Shown here: positions 1 to 13,978 of the stretch, one piece after another
Position numbering within the stretch: the stretch's first letter is position 1
Layout of the letters: every line of letters begins with the position of its first letter
Assembly: GCA_032358255.1 (NCBI GenBank)
Contig: JAULBX010005665.1
Coordinates: 1-64,000, forward strand
DNA from: Heterotrichella gracilis
Taxonomy: Eukaryota > Sar > Xanthophyceae > Tribonematales > Xanthonemataceae
Length of the DNA: 64,000 bases
Direction of reading: 5' to 3'
Translations under genes and position numbers: made by a program
Notes under the pieces: generated by a model
The model's database searches: none
Told to the model about the DNA's origin: nothing
The model's input: the letters and a program-made list of their open reading frames with translations, nothing else

Positions 1-923
1 GGCTGGTCGGTGCCCTGGTGCGAGCCAGTGGCCCCTCAACTACGCCTTTGTGCGTCCCCTTTCTTTCTTTCTTTCTTCTTGCAAAGTTAACAAAAGTTTT
101 GAAATCGACTTGTCAATGAGGAATGTGCTTGTAGGCCATGGCATGCAACAGTTACTGGAATCTAGCCTAGGGGGTGAAATACTCACTGCGCCCCAGTACT
201 GTGACAGCGTGTCCAGCCAGCGTACCATATTGATATTAATATTGCCGTTTGCTTACACAATTCCTGGAATTGGACAAACAAGATTCATTTTGCACTGCTG
301 CAGCACAATTACGGCAATTAGGATGTGAAGGTGCAGCCACTTCAGTTTGCTTGGGTTGGCACCATAATCTACATGCATGTCCTCGATCACTTTGTTGACG
401 CAGTTCGAAATTGGTCCGAAAATGAGCGGTCCAAGTAAGGTTCAAGACTGGCCTTCAGTACCAAACCAGGATGCCCTGTGGTCAACCGGCGGTGACAATG
501 CCAGCCTTGCCACAGTAACAGGGCCTTGCAAGCTGCTTACGGTAATGGAACCTGCAACAAAAATATGGCATTGCGCAGCACGCATCTCCAATGTCGAATT
601 CTTGTTGGTAAATGAAAAGTTCTTGTTTGCTTGAGTCAAAACTGTACGTGCCACTCGTCACAAACTGCCTAGGGTCGCCATGCATAGGATCCCACTGCGG
701 CACCCATAGTAGGGTGCGTCGCTGCTGGGTCCTCCCCCAATGGCAATGCCATCAGGAACGGTGAGGAGGCAGCTGGGGATGCTGGATGGCATGATGAATG
801 GATGTTCAGCTGGGCCAGTGTTTCATTAGGCACGCTGATTCGCAGTGATTGGCACCTTTGGCACTGGCACTGGCGACGCGAATGTGAACTGCTGCTGTCA
901 TTGCACACAGCATGTGCTCCTCC
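1..923. other. Left edge, no confident gene; possible minus-strand exon
   Basis: No recognisable protein could be assembled here. On the minus strand about 703-550 reads openly through GTYSFDSSKQELFIYQQEF, which looks like coding sequence of a small secreted or Cys-containing protein, and another open stretch lies around 400-260. I could not join them into a gene or name a family. The interval is downstream of the Golgi SNARE stop codon, so part of it is that gene's 3' untranslated region. Confidence 0.25.
58..80. repeat. CTTT-rich microsatellite
   Basis: A pyrimidine-only run built of CTTT units. It is a simple tandem repeat with no gene visible around it. Confidence 0.8.
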
Positions 924-2420
924 TCATTTGTTCCACCAATACACCAGAGTAAAGATTGTGCAGCCTGCTATCACACCAGCCAGAATCAAGGTATCCTGCA
1001 GGCACCAGGATAAGCGATCACAACATCTGGCACACAAGCTAGCTGGGAAGGGAGCAAAGCAAAATGACAATGGTGCATGCACGCCCTCTCAATGAGTGTG
1101 TGGAAGAGGCAGGCAGTTTAGTACATGTGGTGCAGGAGACACTTTGGAAGCAGTGCCTCAGGGACGAGATGATCATGTATGTAATACTTTCCAAAACACA
1201 CACCTTGTTCTTTTTTCGCCGGATGGCATTCAAAAGCCCATTCACAACAGGAAACTTGGCTCCCACCGACAACAGCTTGTCTGTGACATTGTCAAATACT
1301 TTGCGCTGATCTGTCAAGCTGCCCCCCACTGCCTGTGCCTGGTTTATGACGTCATCAATCTGCGATCCAGCAATAGGCGGGCAGTGAATGGTTCAATTAA
1401 AAACCAAAAGCCAATGACGCCTGCATTGAAACATGGCGATATGTAGCTGCAAGGGACCTGGTAAACATACCGCTGAGGTGGATGTAGCAACGTTGTTCCG
1501 CTCCCGCAGCAGCAAGCCCACTGCTCCTTGTCCCTACGCAACACAAGTTCCAGGTTGTCCAAGGCACGCCAGTGCCGCTGATTTCCCTTCCAAGGGCTTC
1601 TCAATCCAGTCCAGACTATGCTTTGTGACAGTGCACTGCAGTGTGGGCAGCGAGGCCTACAGGGGGCGGCCTCGCCATCCCATTGCAAATTGTAATTTAT
1701 AATCTTTTTTTTGTGCCGACAAGAACAAGGACCTCTGAGTCATTGGCGTCCCCACTGGAGCCCATACCTGGTACCCCATCAGTGCGGAGGTCTCGGTGTC
1801 TCCGTTGAACAGCTCAGCGCGGTCTCGTGCTTGGCCAAGAGCAGCACTCAGGCGCCGAAACTCCTGCAGTGAGTAACACCCCTCTTGTGGTGCGGGTGTT
1901 CAAGGCTGATGTTGTATGCATTGCCAAAGTCACAGGATACCAGCCATGCCTACCTGAGTGGAGTCGTGGAGTATGTCCCTGTGCCTGGTGAGCGTGTGTG
2001 ACCGCACATCACTTGTGCCAGCAAGCGCACCACTCATGGAATCGTTGCAGTCAGACAGCTTCCCCAGAAGCTCCTCAATTTCTGCTGCCTTGCTTTGAGC
2101 CAACTGAACCAAGACCAAGAAAAGGTGTTGTTGAGCTTTGGTGCACTAGGTAGCAAGCTTGACAGCGTTCTTGCTAGACCACCTGCCCACCTGATCAGTG
2201 GCCATGCCACTCTCCCCTCTCGTGACATAGCCAGACTGATACGTGGAGCAAAGCTTGGAGAAGTTTGCAAGCTTGGTCTCCAGCTCCCCCTCCAGCTTCC
2301 TGGCCTGGTGCAGGGGGAGGGGGGTTGGCTACGTTGCATCACACCGTGAGACAACCCATTTATGGCGCATTGTACAGGATGCCGTGAGAACCATACCTCT
2401 CGCCGCAGGTCCTCCCACAT
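924..2420 (-). CDS. GOSR1: Golgi Qb-SNARE, GOS1/GOSR1 family
   Basis: A SNARE of Golgi membranes that acts in intra-Golgi and ER-Golgi vesicle fusion. Seven exons: 2420-2397, 2304-2191, 2103-1954, 1863-1768, 1533-1471, 1359-1204 and 995-924. All introns are phase 0 and GT-AG, giving 224 residues, the usual family size. The start MWEDLRREARKLEGELE matches the family's WEDLRKQAR opening. The middle carries ELLGKLSDCNDSM and the conserved TLTRHRDILHDSTQEF. The SNARE motif runs LLLRERNNVATS...IDDVINQAQAVGGSL...VNGLLNAIRRKKNK. The last exon encodes a single C-terminal anchor, DTLILAGVIAGCTIFTLVYW, then WNK and stop, as expected for a tail-anchored SNARE. The gene is divergent from eS8, with about 600 bp between starts. 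Identification is from family knowledge; the exon joins are seen directly and phase-consistent. Confidence 0.93.
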
Positions 2421-3025
2421 TTTTTCTTGAAGACCAGCTGCCACAGGCTTGCCAACGCTGCCAGGTCTGCAGAGAGCTGCAGCGTTGAGTCTCGTGCACC
2501 GTACAACCGGGGTGTTGGTGAGCACTGCCAACGCACCTGTTCTGATACGCCATCGCAATGTGTGCACCTGGAGGAGGCTGGGTTTCTGACGCTGCAAGCA
2601 TAGGGGACTACCAGCTGCTTTCTTTCCCTCTCTGTAGCACAGCGTCCACTAGCTCTCAACGCAACGAAGTCAGCGAACTCAGTTCCCACGACACTGGCAC
2701 CGCCAAAGAGACTGTCTGCAGACCGTGTGGCGCGACGTATCTGTTTGTTGATAGCAGCGGACGGTTAAGGGCGTTTCTGCTAGCATCTCTCGTTGCATTC
2801 CCTCTTTATGCGTTTACGAAAGCCAATTTTCTATGTTTTTTCCAAGGTGGAGTACATAACGGAAATGAAGCGAGAGGGAACAACAAGGGCGATACCTTGA
2901 AACCGAAATCGAGGAGGTAATTTTGCACTGCAAGTGGGCGCAGCTCATAAAGTTTGGGAGGCGGCGTCGCTTCTCCCTCTTTCAGTTCGGGTTGTCTGTA
3001 GTGGATTGCCGGACAGGGACCAATC
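2421..3025. promoter_or_regulatory. Divergent intergenic region, Golgi SNARE / eS8
   Basis: About 605 bp between the start codons of two divergent housekeeping genes, so it must hold both promoters and 5' leaders. I see no TATA box or other named motif I can defend. Confidence 0.5.
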
Positions 3026-5200
<2,175 letters not shown>

Positions 5201-6287
5201 GGTGTGCGCTAGGGTTCAGGTGGAGGCAGCGACAGCTGCGGCACCATCTGTTGGTGTGTGTGTGCTCACGCGCCAACACTTGGCTGCTCTGTAACTACCC
5301 CGTTACTCCTACAAGCCTGGCTGATTGTCATGGGCTTGTGCAGTCTTGGCAGGGTCTGGAGATGCCCACCTGGCGTGGCCCAGGAAATGAGTGTCCACCC
5401 ATCTTGCATGGCACCCTTGATAGGCGCCGTTCATGGCAGCTTGCTCTTGCATCTAAGGTGTGCGTGGCCTTATAGCTTGCCTAAGCCTACAAAATAGCTT
5501 GCACAGCTCGATCCAGTGTCAATCCGACTGGCCGCGTGTGTAGACCTCTGGGCACAGGCCGTGCTGGCTGACTGATATGAGCGTTTTAGGCTACGACCAT
5601 CGGCTAAAGTTTCCAAACCTAGCTTTCAATTGTGACGATTGCGAAGGCTACTCCTGACAATAACCGACTACCCACTGTCCTGAAGCACCCTTCTTGACGG
5701 TTTAGGTGGCGTGAAGGAAAGATGCTGTCGCCCACACCCGTGACCCTGCATGCAGTATGCATGCATGGCGGAGGAGCAGTGGCATAACGCAACGTAAGGC
5801 AACTGCACCGCCGTGTAATCGAAAGACAATGCTCACTCACGTCAAGCACACATACGATCCGAACACCCTGCTGGCTATTCCCAGCCTTGACATCCGTTGC
5901 AAGCATCGATGGTCAGTGCTTGCGAATATTTGCAAGGGCAGTACCGTGAGGGTTAACTCGTCTTTCCTGCTAGCACTAGTGGACGACTGGTTCCAGATCA
6001 GTCTGTTGGCACCTTACGTGTCCTGCAACACTTAAAACCTTCCCCTCAGGCAGCAGCTGGTGACTGTTTTCGTACCTTCGCTAGCCATAGCGCAGCTGTT
6101 GCGCGACCTACGACACCAGCGTGTCTATTAACGTTTACTTCCCGCGTTTATCGGAGTCCTCGTCCGCGAGTAGGTATGGTTGACTCCGACACTCAGCATA
6201 CGACTTACTCCGCACTTGCTTGTCGCGCAAGTGGGTTAACCCACCAACGGTATCGCACTGCCAAAGGGGCGTTTGGCCCCTGGTTTG
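5201..6287. other. Intergenic, eS8 3' flank to ALMT-like gene
   Basis: About 1.1 kb with no reading frame that resembles a protein. It contains the eS8 3' untranslated region and the promoter of the next plus-strand gene. No repeats or hairpins stand out. Confidence 0.5.
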
Positions 6288-9200
6288 ATGGAAATGCACC
6301 GGAAAGCGTGCAAGCCCCCTCTGCACAGTGAGTGGCAAGCCGCAGGTTCCACCCCCACCCACTCAACACTCTGCTTGGCACCCACCCACCCCACCCACCC
6401 CACATCCATCTACCACACCCACTTAGGCCATTGCCCCCCCCCTTCCCCCCTTCCACCACCGTCCATAACCACAACCAACCCCTGCTGCAGGTACCACAGC
6501 CAGGCCTCAACCCCAGCACACCTCAGTGCCACTCGCCAACCGCTCTCAACCCCCCCACTCTGGGGCCCCAGCAGGCTGCCTGTACCCTAAACCCAAAACC
6601 CTCCGCCAGGCCCTGCACGACCCCGCCATGTACTTCTGCGGGGTCAAGGTGCCCGACTACCTGCGGAGGGCGCTGAGGCTGTTCCTGGGGGTGGGCATCT
6701 CCTGTCTGGTGGGCTACGGGGTGGTGCTGCCCGGCGGTACGTGGCCAATACCCCACACTTACTTACTTCCCTTGCAGCGACCCTTCATTTGGGTGCAGTG
6801 ACCTTGTCCCGCCACACAACCATGGTGCACAACTATCATGTGCGCACAGCCACACTAGCAGTCTGTCCTACAAGCCTTGCGCCACCCCAGCTTATACACC
6901 CTATCCAGAACCCGATGTGCCTTGTCACTGCCAAGCTTACGCCGTCAAGCCACAGTGTGCTATAACCCTAGCCAGACCCTTAGCCTTGCAGGCCTACGCC
7001 GCGAGGCAACGTGTGTGCCCTGTCCTGTTGGGAACATCGGCGGTGTACCAATACAGCCAATTGCTAGACGCAATACCAGCAGGGTCCTGTGGAGCTGACT
7101 TGCATGAAACCGCATCATCTCTGGCCAGCACGTCGCAACATATACAGCACTATTCCTGGATGGAGGACTGTTATGTATGCCCTCCCTCCGTTGCCCCGCA
7201 TGAACCCTCCCGCTGTTGTACGCCCAGGGCAACCCCTAAACCCTGACTCCGGCACCCACCTTGTTGCAGCCCATGGCACCGCCTACGAGCGCGAGTTCAG
7301 TCAGGCCTGCAAGTGGTCGGCCATCACCATCGTGGTGGTGCAGGCGCCCGTCATCGGCAAGGTGGCGCAGGTAGGGGTTGAAGGGTTGGGGTTGAGGGTT
7401 TAATGAGGTGGTGCAGGCGCCAGTTTCCTTAGGCAACCACACTGGAACAGGGGCAGCACCCGGGCAGTAGAGGTGTGCTGAGCATGCGCGCCCATATGCA
7501 AAGAAGTCATGCTCGCAGCTGAAACATGATCCCGAGGTAAAAAGCATGGCGCCTATACCTTGACGCTGCAATTTCCCATCCCAGGTGTCTTTGGAGCGGT
7601 CCCTGGGGACCGTCCTAGGAGGCATCCTGGGGTTCTTGGTGTACAAGGCTGGCAGCATGTTCTGGAATGAGCAGACCGACGGCATCTTCCTGTCAGTGAC
7701 AGCTGCAGTGGTTGCCTTCTCCTCTATTGTGATGGGCTATTACTTGTCCCTTGACTACTCCGCCAAGCTGTTTGCGATGACCTTTCTGCTGGTCACGTTT
7801 GGGGCAGCAGGAGGGACAGGTGGGGTGATGGGTGAGGGTATCTGGCCACAAAGTGTGTGGGTGGGCTAGGATTCCTGGCCATTGTGTGCGAATGGCCCAG
7901 CGGGGGTTGATCATATTGCGTGCGTTGGCTCTGGCGGTATCCCCATGTTGCCCTGCTACATCCCTTGGGCCGAAGTCATTTTCTTTTCACGATCCCCACC
8001 CATGTAGCTAATATATATGAAGTCTGATTACTTGCGGGTGGGTTTTCTCGCCATGGCTATTGCATAATAGAAAACTTGACTATGGCATTCCATATATAAC
8101 CCCTTGTGATAGATTTTCACCCCCATGCACCACTGCCATGACTGTACAAACCATTCAAGGTTATCTTCCACACATGCCCACCCCCCACCCCTGCAGACCC
8201 CATGATGCTGGCCGTGACGCGAATCGCGGGGATCCTCATGGGCGTCGTCCTATCCCAGCTGCTATCGGTGCTGGTCATGCCGCGCAGGTGAGCCCGTAAT
8301 GGGTCGCCGTGCCTCGTCGCCTAGTCATGCGCCGGGGTTTACAATGTGGCTGCACAGCAAATTTTGCTTGTTCCCTTTGTTGACTCTTCTCCCTAGCATA
8401 AATTTTTTGTTAAATATATGCGTTCCAGCGATACAGCCAAATTAGGACTTTTGTAACTGAATAAATCAGACAACCAAAATGGCAATGCCCTATCAGCCAT
8501 CTTGTCAATAAAGGCTGTGTGCTGTTCAACATCAGCCGATCAATGTAATCTAAATTGACATTTAAATTGACATTTTTTTGCTGTGCAGCGCTACCATGGA
8601 GGCCATTTCAGAGGTAAAGAAGGCGGTGAGGGCGCTGGCTGCGCTCAACAGACTGACGTGGCAGGCCAGCGATTTCGGGGCCGGGGTGCTCAAATCCATG
8701 GGGAGCGTGGATGGCGTGCCTGGCAGGTGAGTGGATAAAAGCGCTTTGGGTGGGCTCATGTTGCACGGGCCAAAGGTGGACGTGAGTGGGTGAAATGCGA
8801 AACCATGGTCTGGGGTATGGTGTATGTTTTCTTTTTCTTGTAAACAAGCAGCTGACTTGTAAGTTGATGAGGGAGTAGTGGTGAGCAACAGCGTTGCACA
8901 TTGGTGCTGAACCCCTTCCACACCCCCTCCCCAGGCCCGGCGGCTACCAGCCGCTGCCCCCTGGCCCCGATGGCCCCTTGACCAAGGGGGAGAAGGAGAG
9001 CGTGCAGCGCTACGAGGAGGAGTGCGAGGTGAAGCTTATGGAGGTGTACAACAGCCTTGTCAAGTGCAACGAGTTCCTGCCGCAGGCGCAGGCGGAGCTG
9101 TACGTGGGGGTGTGCGGCAGCAGCATGTTCTTCCTGCCGGGCATATCCTGGTGGCAGTGCGGGTGGTGAGTGGGAAGGGAGCTGGGAATGTAGGTTTGGA

Positions 9201-12200
9201 GGGAGGAAACCCTAGTTAAAGGTATGCGGTTCTGGGTACTGGCGAGGCATATGCTGGTGGCAGTGCGGGTGTTGAGTGGGGGAGATGGGGGTCCAAGGCA
9301 TTGGCAAAGGGATTTTAGGTGTGGGATGAGGAATCCTACATATGGGCAATACTGTACTGTTCTGTTCATATTGAACTTTTCTGCTCAGGCGAGGAAACCT
9401 TGCTAAGGGCGAGATAGCTTGTTTAGGTGTTTTTGTTTTGTATGTTTGGCTGTACACCTATCAAATTCTCGCTGGGGACATCAATCCAAGAAGCGCCCGT
9501 AGACATTGGGAGGAAATGAAGTGTTTGCCTCTGTGACCCTAGGGTTTTCTTCGTTGTTGCAGGCAGCTCCCCAAGCAGGAGGTCACCGCGCTTGCAACCA
9601 ACCTGCGCCAGCTGGCCCGCCTCATCTACACGCTGCTGCTGAACCTACAGGAGGGTTTTGGCGAGGACATGCAGCAGATGCTGCGCCAGCAGTACCCCTC
9701 GCAGCTGCTGCCCTACATGGTGGAAAACCTGCAGGATGCGCTGGAGGTGAGGCGCATGAAAACCCTAAAACCTAAACCTAAACCCTCGCAGCTGCTGCCC
9801 TACATGGTGGAGAACCTGCAGGATGCGCTGGAGGTGAGGCGCATAAAACCCTTGGGTGTGAACCCTAAACCCTCAGCAAGGGTCTGTGTACATACCACCT
9901 GCAACTGCTGGGCAAATTCACAGGTGTCGGCTGTGACCTGTGCTGCATATGTGAACCCTTGCTTAGGGTTTAGGCAGCTGCAGCCTATCGACCCTTGCGA
10001 GGGTTAGGGTGTGGGTGTGGTTTTGACTGCTGTTTGCCCCTGCTGCAGGACTTGTGCAACTGCTTCCCAGAGGGGGCCACATGCCCAGATGAAAACCTGA
10101 TCTGCTTCATGCGGGTAAGCGCACGGGACGGGGTTGTTGCAGAGTGTGGCACCTGCATGCCTCAATGCCTGCTTGTTCCAGCTCAACTCGTCAACCCTGC
10201 AGGTCGCGGTTGGTGGTATAAGTAACTACCAATGCAATGCGTACTGCTGTGGAAACAAAGTTTTCATGATCTGTATCAAACGATACGTTCATAACCCCAA
10301 ACCTCCCCCGCAGACTGTTGGGCATCTCCCACTCCTCCCAGTATTGCAGTGCAAACTCTACCTGTACCCCTCCACCCTCACTTGTTGTGCCACCAGCCAC
10401 CACCACCGCCGCACTGCCGGTACCCCTGAAATACCCTACTGCGACTTGGTTTGAACCCTAAACCCCTACCCGCAGGCTGTTGAGGGGCTGGTGTGCATCA
10501 GCGACTACCAGCGCCGCCGCATCGCGCACCACTTCAGGCGCAACAAGACCAAGGTGCAGCGCATGGGGCCGCGCAGGGTGGGGTCCATGGCGCTGTCTAT
10601 GGCGGGGTCCATGGCCAATGGGGCGGTGCCCATTGCGCCGGATGTGGCGCCACGCCCCGTGCAGCCGCCGGTGGGTGATGTAGTGCATTGCACCCGTTCC
10701 AGCATTCCGGCATCCAGCTCTGTAAATGTTGGCTTAGTAATATTTTGGGCATTTCTTCCTTTTGCAACTCCCAGGTGACACAATATATATCGTTGACAAT
10801 GCATAGCAGCAGTGCAAATATTAGCATAGGATTTCCCGCTGCAAGGGCAGGGGTTACAAGTCACACTCAATCTCACGTTGATGGTTGTTAGTCCATGCCT
10901 GCCCAGCAACAAAACCACACCAGCCGTCATGTTAGCATACTGAGCGCCAAGGAATGCTCCGCCATAGGGAAGGCAATCCCCTTACCCTGTTGAACTCGCA
11001 TTCCCTCCCCCCCTGCAGGCCTGGTCTGAGCCCCCCTCCTCCACTGCCCGCTCCCCTGCCGGGTCCCAGCAAGGGGACATCAACACAGATAAAGTGCCCC
11101 CCCTGCGATCGGGGCCCTCGGGCACCCTGCCATCCCCCTTCAGAGCCATTAGCGAGCGGGAGGCCAGCCTTGCTCACCTGGCGCAAGCCAAATTCGATTC
11201 TCGGGGGAACAGCTTTGCCGAAGACAGCGGGTCGTTTGCGTTCCCCAGGGCGCTGCAGGATCAGGCAGGGGACGAGGCCATCCCGGAGTCCTTCAGCGAT
11301 CCGGGCGGGGATCGGGTGGAGCAGGTGCGCTGGCAGGAACCTTTGGGGTGTATACGGTAGTAGGGTGTGCGCCGGTGCAGCTTGATCAAAGGTGGACTAG
11401 CCTTGCAGTGATATGCATCAACCTTGATTGCAAATGGCTTCCAAGTTGTGATGCCAGTCCTCTGGCAATCCAAGCTTGGTTTGCGCCCAAGCCCTTCCCC
11501 TTGAAAGCTTACCCTTGAAGCTTGAATTGCCAGAGGACTGGCATCACACTTTGGAAGCTTGGTTTGCGCCAAGTCCGCAACATCGCCTGCCCATCACATC
11601 CCATGATTGCAGTGAAGCAATGCGGGTAGCCACGAAACACTTTCCCCATCTGCACTCCAAGACTGAAACCTTACTTGTGTTCCCACGTCCAAGGCTTCAA
11701 AATACCCCTGTAACGGGATGTGCTCCGCACCCTCGCAGGAGGCTGCTGCCGGGTCGTCGCCAGATAAGCCCACCACAGAGTTTGCTCGATCCGCAAATAT
11801 GCCCCCTGTCACATGGTCAGCGGGGCCCAGCAGGCTGCTTTCAGGGACGGGCCTCAGCCCCCGGCCAACATCGGCGTTTTTGGGCCTACCGCAGGGGGTC
11901 AACATCGTCACGGCTACAGCGTCGTTTAAGAATGCTGGGTACAGGGTGCGTTGCAGCCTGGTGTGCAATGCTGTGCCTGGATAAGGGCCAGGGCTTGATG
12001 AACCTCAACCAGGATACCGCTTTTGTGGGTGATTGTACTTGTGGCAGGGGATGTGGTTCGTTCCAGGCAATCCCCTGAGCTCAATCCACATGCCTGGCAT
12101 GGCAACTGCGCATCAGAAAGCGTGTCAGGGGAGCCTCAAAGGGATGGGAATGGAGAACAGCTGTTTTGGTGTAGGCAAGTATGAGGATGTAACTCTTTGT

Positions 12201-13058
12201 AGCCGAGGAGTGGTGGACCAGTGTGTAGGGTTCAACGTGTAGGGATTGCTGACGATGTCTTTCGGTGTGCAGGACATGGAGGAGGTGGATGAGGGCCTCA
12301 GGCTGGTCCTCCCACGCACGACATCAGCGGAATTGGACACATTTGCAGAGACCTCCGAGGGGCACATTTCCCAGGTGCGCCTGCTGCACTGTCGCCAGTG
12401 AGGCGACCATTCGTGTACACAGTAACGGTGACCTGGCATGCAGATTTTGTTGGACCATCTATTCAACCCTAGTTGTCTTGCAATATTTCAGCCACCTTGT
12501 CCCTACTGTGTCACCCTTGCTGGTTCTTTCACCTTCTGAAGGGGTTTGGCAAGGGTTCAGGATGTGACACACATCAAGCTAGCTAGGTCCCTGTTGTCAG
12601 TGCAGGTGACCTGTTCCTCAGCACCTAGGGTGTTGCAAGGGTTTAGGTTTCGACCATCTACACAGGGTTTAGGGTTTGACATATCCTGGTGCAGAAGGGG
12701 TATAAGCTGTATCAAGAGTGGGAACGTGGCGCAAGCATGTAGAGCAGGCTGCCACTCTGGCTGTGTTGCTGGACGGATGTTACCAACTTATGCCTTGGGT
12801 CACACTCCGTTCCCATTCGCCTCCTACTCTTGGCACTGCTTCAACCAAGGCCCTTACCCTTGTTTGGTTGGTGCACAGGTGCACTGGTACAGCTTCCAGT
12901 TCCTGATGGAGGAGATTGCGGATGAGCTGGCGGAGGTGCATGCCGCAATGAATGCGCTCTTGCCGCGGCTACCGCAGCACTACTACGCGATGCGGCGGGC
13001 GGCCAAGAGGGGGGGCAGGCGGAGGAGTGGGCTGTTGGGTGAGGACAGCGGTGTGTAG
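6288..13058 (+). CDS. ALMT/FUSC-like membrane transporter, 777 aa, 14 exons
   Basis: Probable anion channel or transporter of the aluminium-activated malate transporter/fusaric-acid-resistance-like superfamily. Exons: 6288-6327, 6491-6736, 7270-7370, 7585-7831, 8197-8287, 8589-8726, 8935-9165, 9563-9746, 10049-10114, 10476-10670, 11019-11324, 11739-11945, 12273-12374, 12879-13058; phases close to 777 residues. The N-terminal half has hydrophobic spans such as LFLGVGISCLVGYGVVLPG, the family-like KWSAITIVVVQAPVIGKVAQ followed by LERSLGTVLGGILGFLV, then IVMGYYLSLDYSAKLFAMTF and RIAGILMGVVLSQLLSVLVM. The second half is long, cytosolic, low complexity and ends in basic residues (RRAAKRGGRRRSG). 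The donor of exon 4 could instead be at 7819. Start ATG at 6288 is the best in-frame choice but untested. Two introns carry duplicated splice-junction sequence (see repeats). Substrate cannot be read from sequence. Confidence 0.8.
9141..9283 (+). repeat. Direct repeat of exon 7 donor region, 106-bp period
   Basis: The exon end GCATATCCTGGTGGCAGTGC at 9141 with its donor GTGAGTGGG is repeated at 9247 with one exon mismatch. In the second copy the donor reads TTGAGTGGG, so the splice site has been lost. The copies lie at the exon 7/intron 7 border of the ALMT-like gene. Confidence 0.85.
9696..9866 (+). repeat. Tandem duplication of exon 8 end with CCCTAAA units, 88-bp period
   Basis: The last 50 bp of exon 8 and its donor (9696-9756) recur at 9784-9846. 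The second copy keeps an AG acceptor (TCGCAG at 9787-9792) and the GTGAGG donor, so 9793-9834 is a possible 42-nt, phase 0/0 cassette exon repeating the 14 residues LLPYMVENLQDALE. Degenerate telomere-like units (ACCCTAAAACCTAAACC) separate the copies. Confidence 0.9.
11437..11558 (+). repeat. Fold-back hairpin in ALMT-like intron 11
   Basis: Positions 11437-11477 pair with 11518-11558: a 41-bp stem with two mismatches and one G-U, including a perfect 22-bp core (11448-11469 with 11526-11547), and a 40-nt loop. It lies wholly inside the intron 11325-11738. It could be a miRNA-type precursor or the remnant of a small inverted-repeat element. Confidence 0.85.
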
Positions 13059-13978
13059 GGTATGGTGGGAATCGGGTCTGTTGGGTGCTGGTATTGGGTG
13101 TTGTTTAGGTGGATTGGTAAAGCGTAAGCCACTGTCGTCTGTCACAAGTTGGGCATGGGCTGGGACGATGGGTTTGGGGCTGAACCTGGCTGTTGGATCA
13201 ATGTGTGGATCAGCTTGCAAGGGCAGGTGATTCTGTGCGGGTTGTGTTTGCATCTGCGCAGCAGATTATAGAAGTGACTTTTGAAGTCGTACAGAAGCTT
13301 TTCTTTCTGCGTGCTGTTTTTAGCTCCGGCACTGCCTGCCTTGCTGCTTACAATGTCGAGCAGCTGAATTAGTTGACGGTTCAATGGTGACTGGTGTTGT
13401 GGGGTCATTGTGACAGGCTGGCATGCATGGCATGCTGTTGGTGGGCGCTGAGACCTGGTTCTGGTGATCAGGATGCGCATGGCCCACCGTTATGCACGGT
13501 GGTTGTTTGTCAAATAAATCTTGTAATAGTTACATAAAAAAAATTCAGGCCACACGCATTGACACTGTCCATATAAGAATGGTCTTTGCAAGAGAAGGGT
13601 GCCAATGGATGCCTCCTGCCACTCCCTGTTCAGTCCCTCTCCCCCACCTTGTGCAAGCAGTGTGAAAGATGTGAATTCTGCATTTCCCCCCCAGATATTT
13701 GTATTTTGATTTCGAAATGGCATAATGATCAGCAGGCAGTCGAGGTGGGTGGCCACTTGCCACAACAGCGCCTTACTAAAGGCTTTGCGTCTGCAAATAT
13801 AAGCTCAGGCGTGCACTACTGAAGGAGAACGCAAGTTTGGCAAGTACTGTGCTGTAGCAAGAGCAAGTATAGTGCTTTACATTGCGTGCATGGTCTGCAA
13901 GCCGACCCTGGGCATGTGAAGGGGCCGATCCACCTGTGGCACTTCCCCACAAAGAGGCACTTGCATGAGGCCCTTGCA
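13059..13978. other. Intergenic, ALMT-like gene to RING gene
   Basis: About 0.9 kb between two plus-strand genes. No supported gene. It includes an A-rich stretch near 13536 and will hold the upstream 3' untranslated region and the next promoter. Confidence 0.45.

Noticed and set aside
2034-2597. 187-residue minus-strand frame over the Golgi SNARE
   Set aside because: It includes the first SNARE exon in frame but then reads through introns. The spliced gene matches the family from end to end.
10311-10475. Duplicated acceptor in ALMT-like intron 9 (CCCGCAGACTGTTG against CCCGCAGGCTGTTG)
   Set aside because: The similarity covers only about 15 bp at one site and does not extend either way, so it may be chance; not counted with the clear junction duplications.
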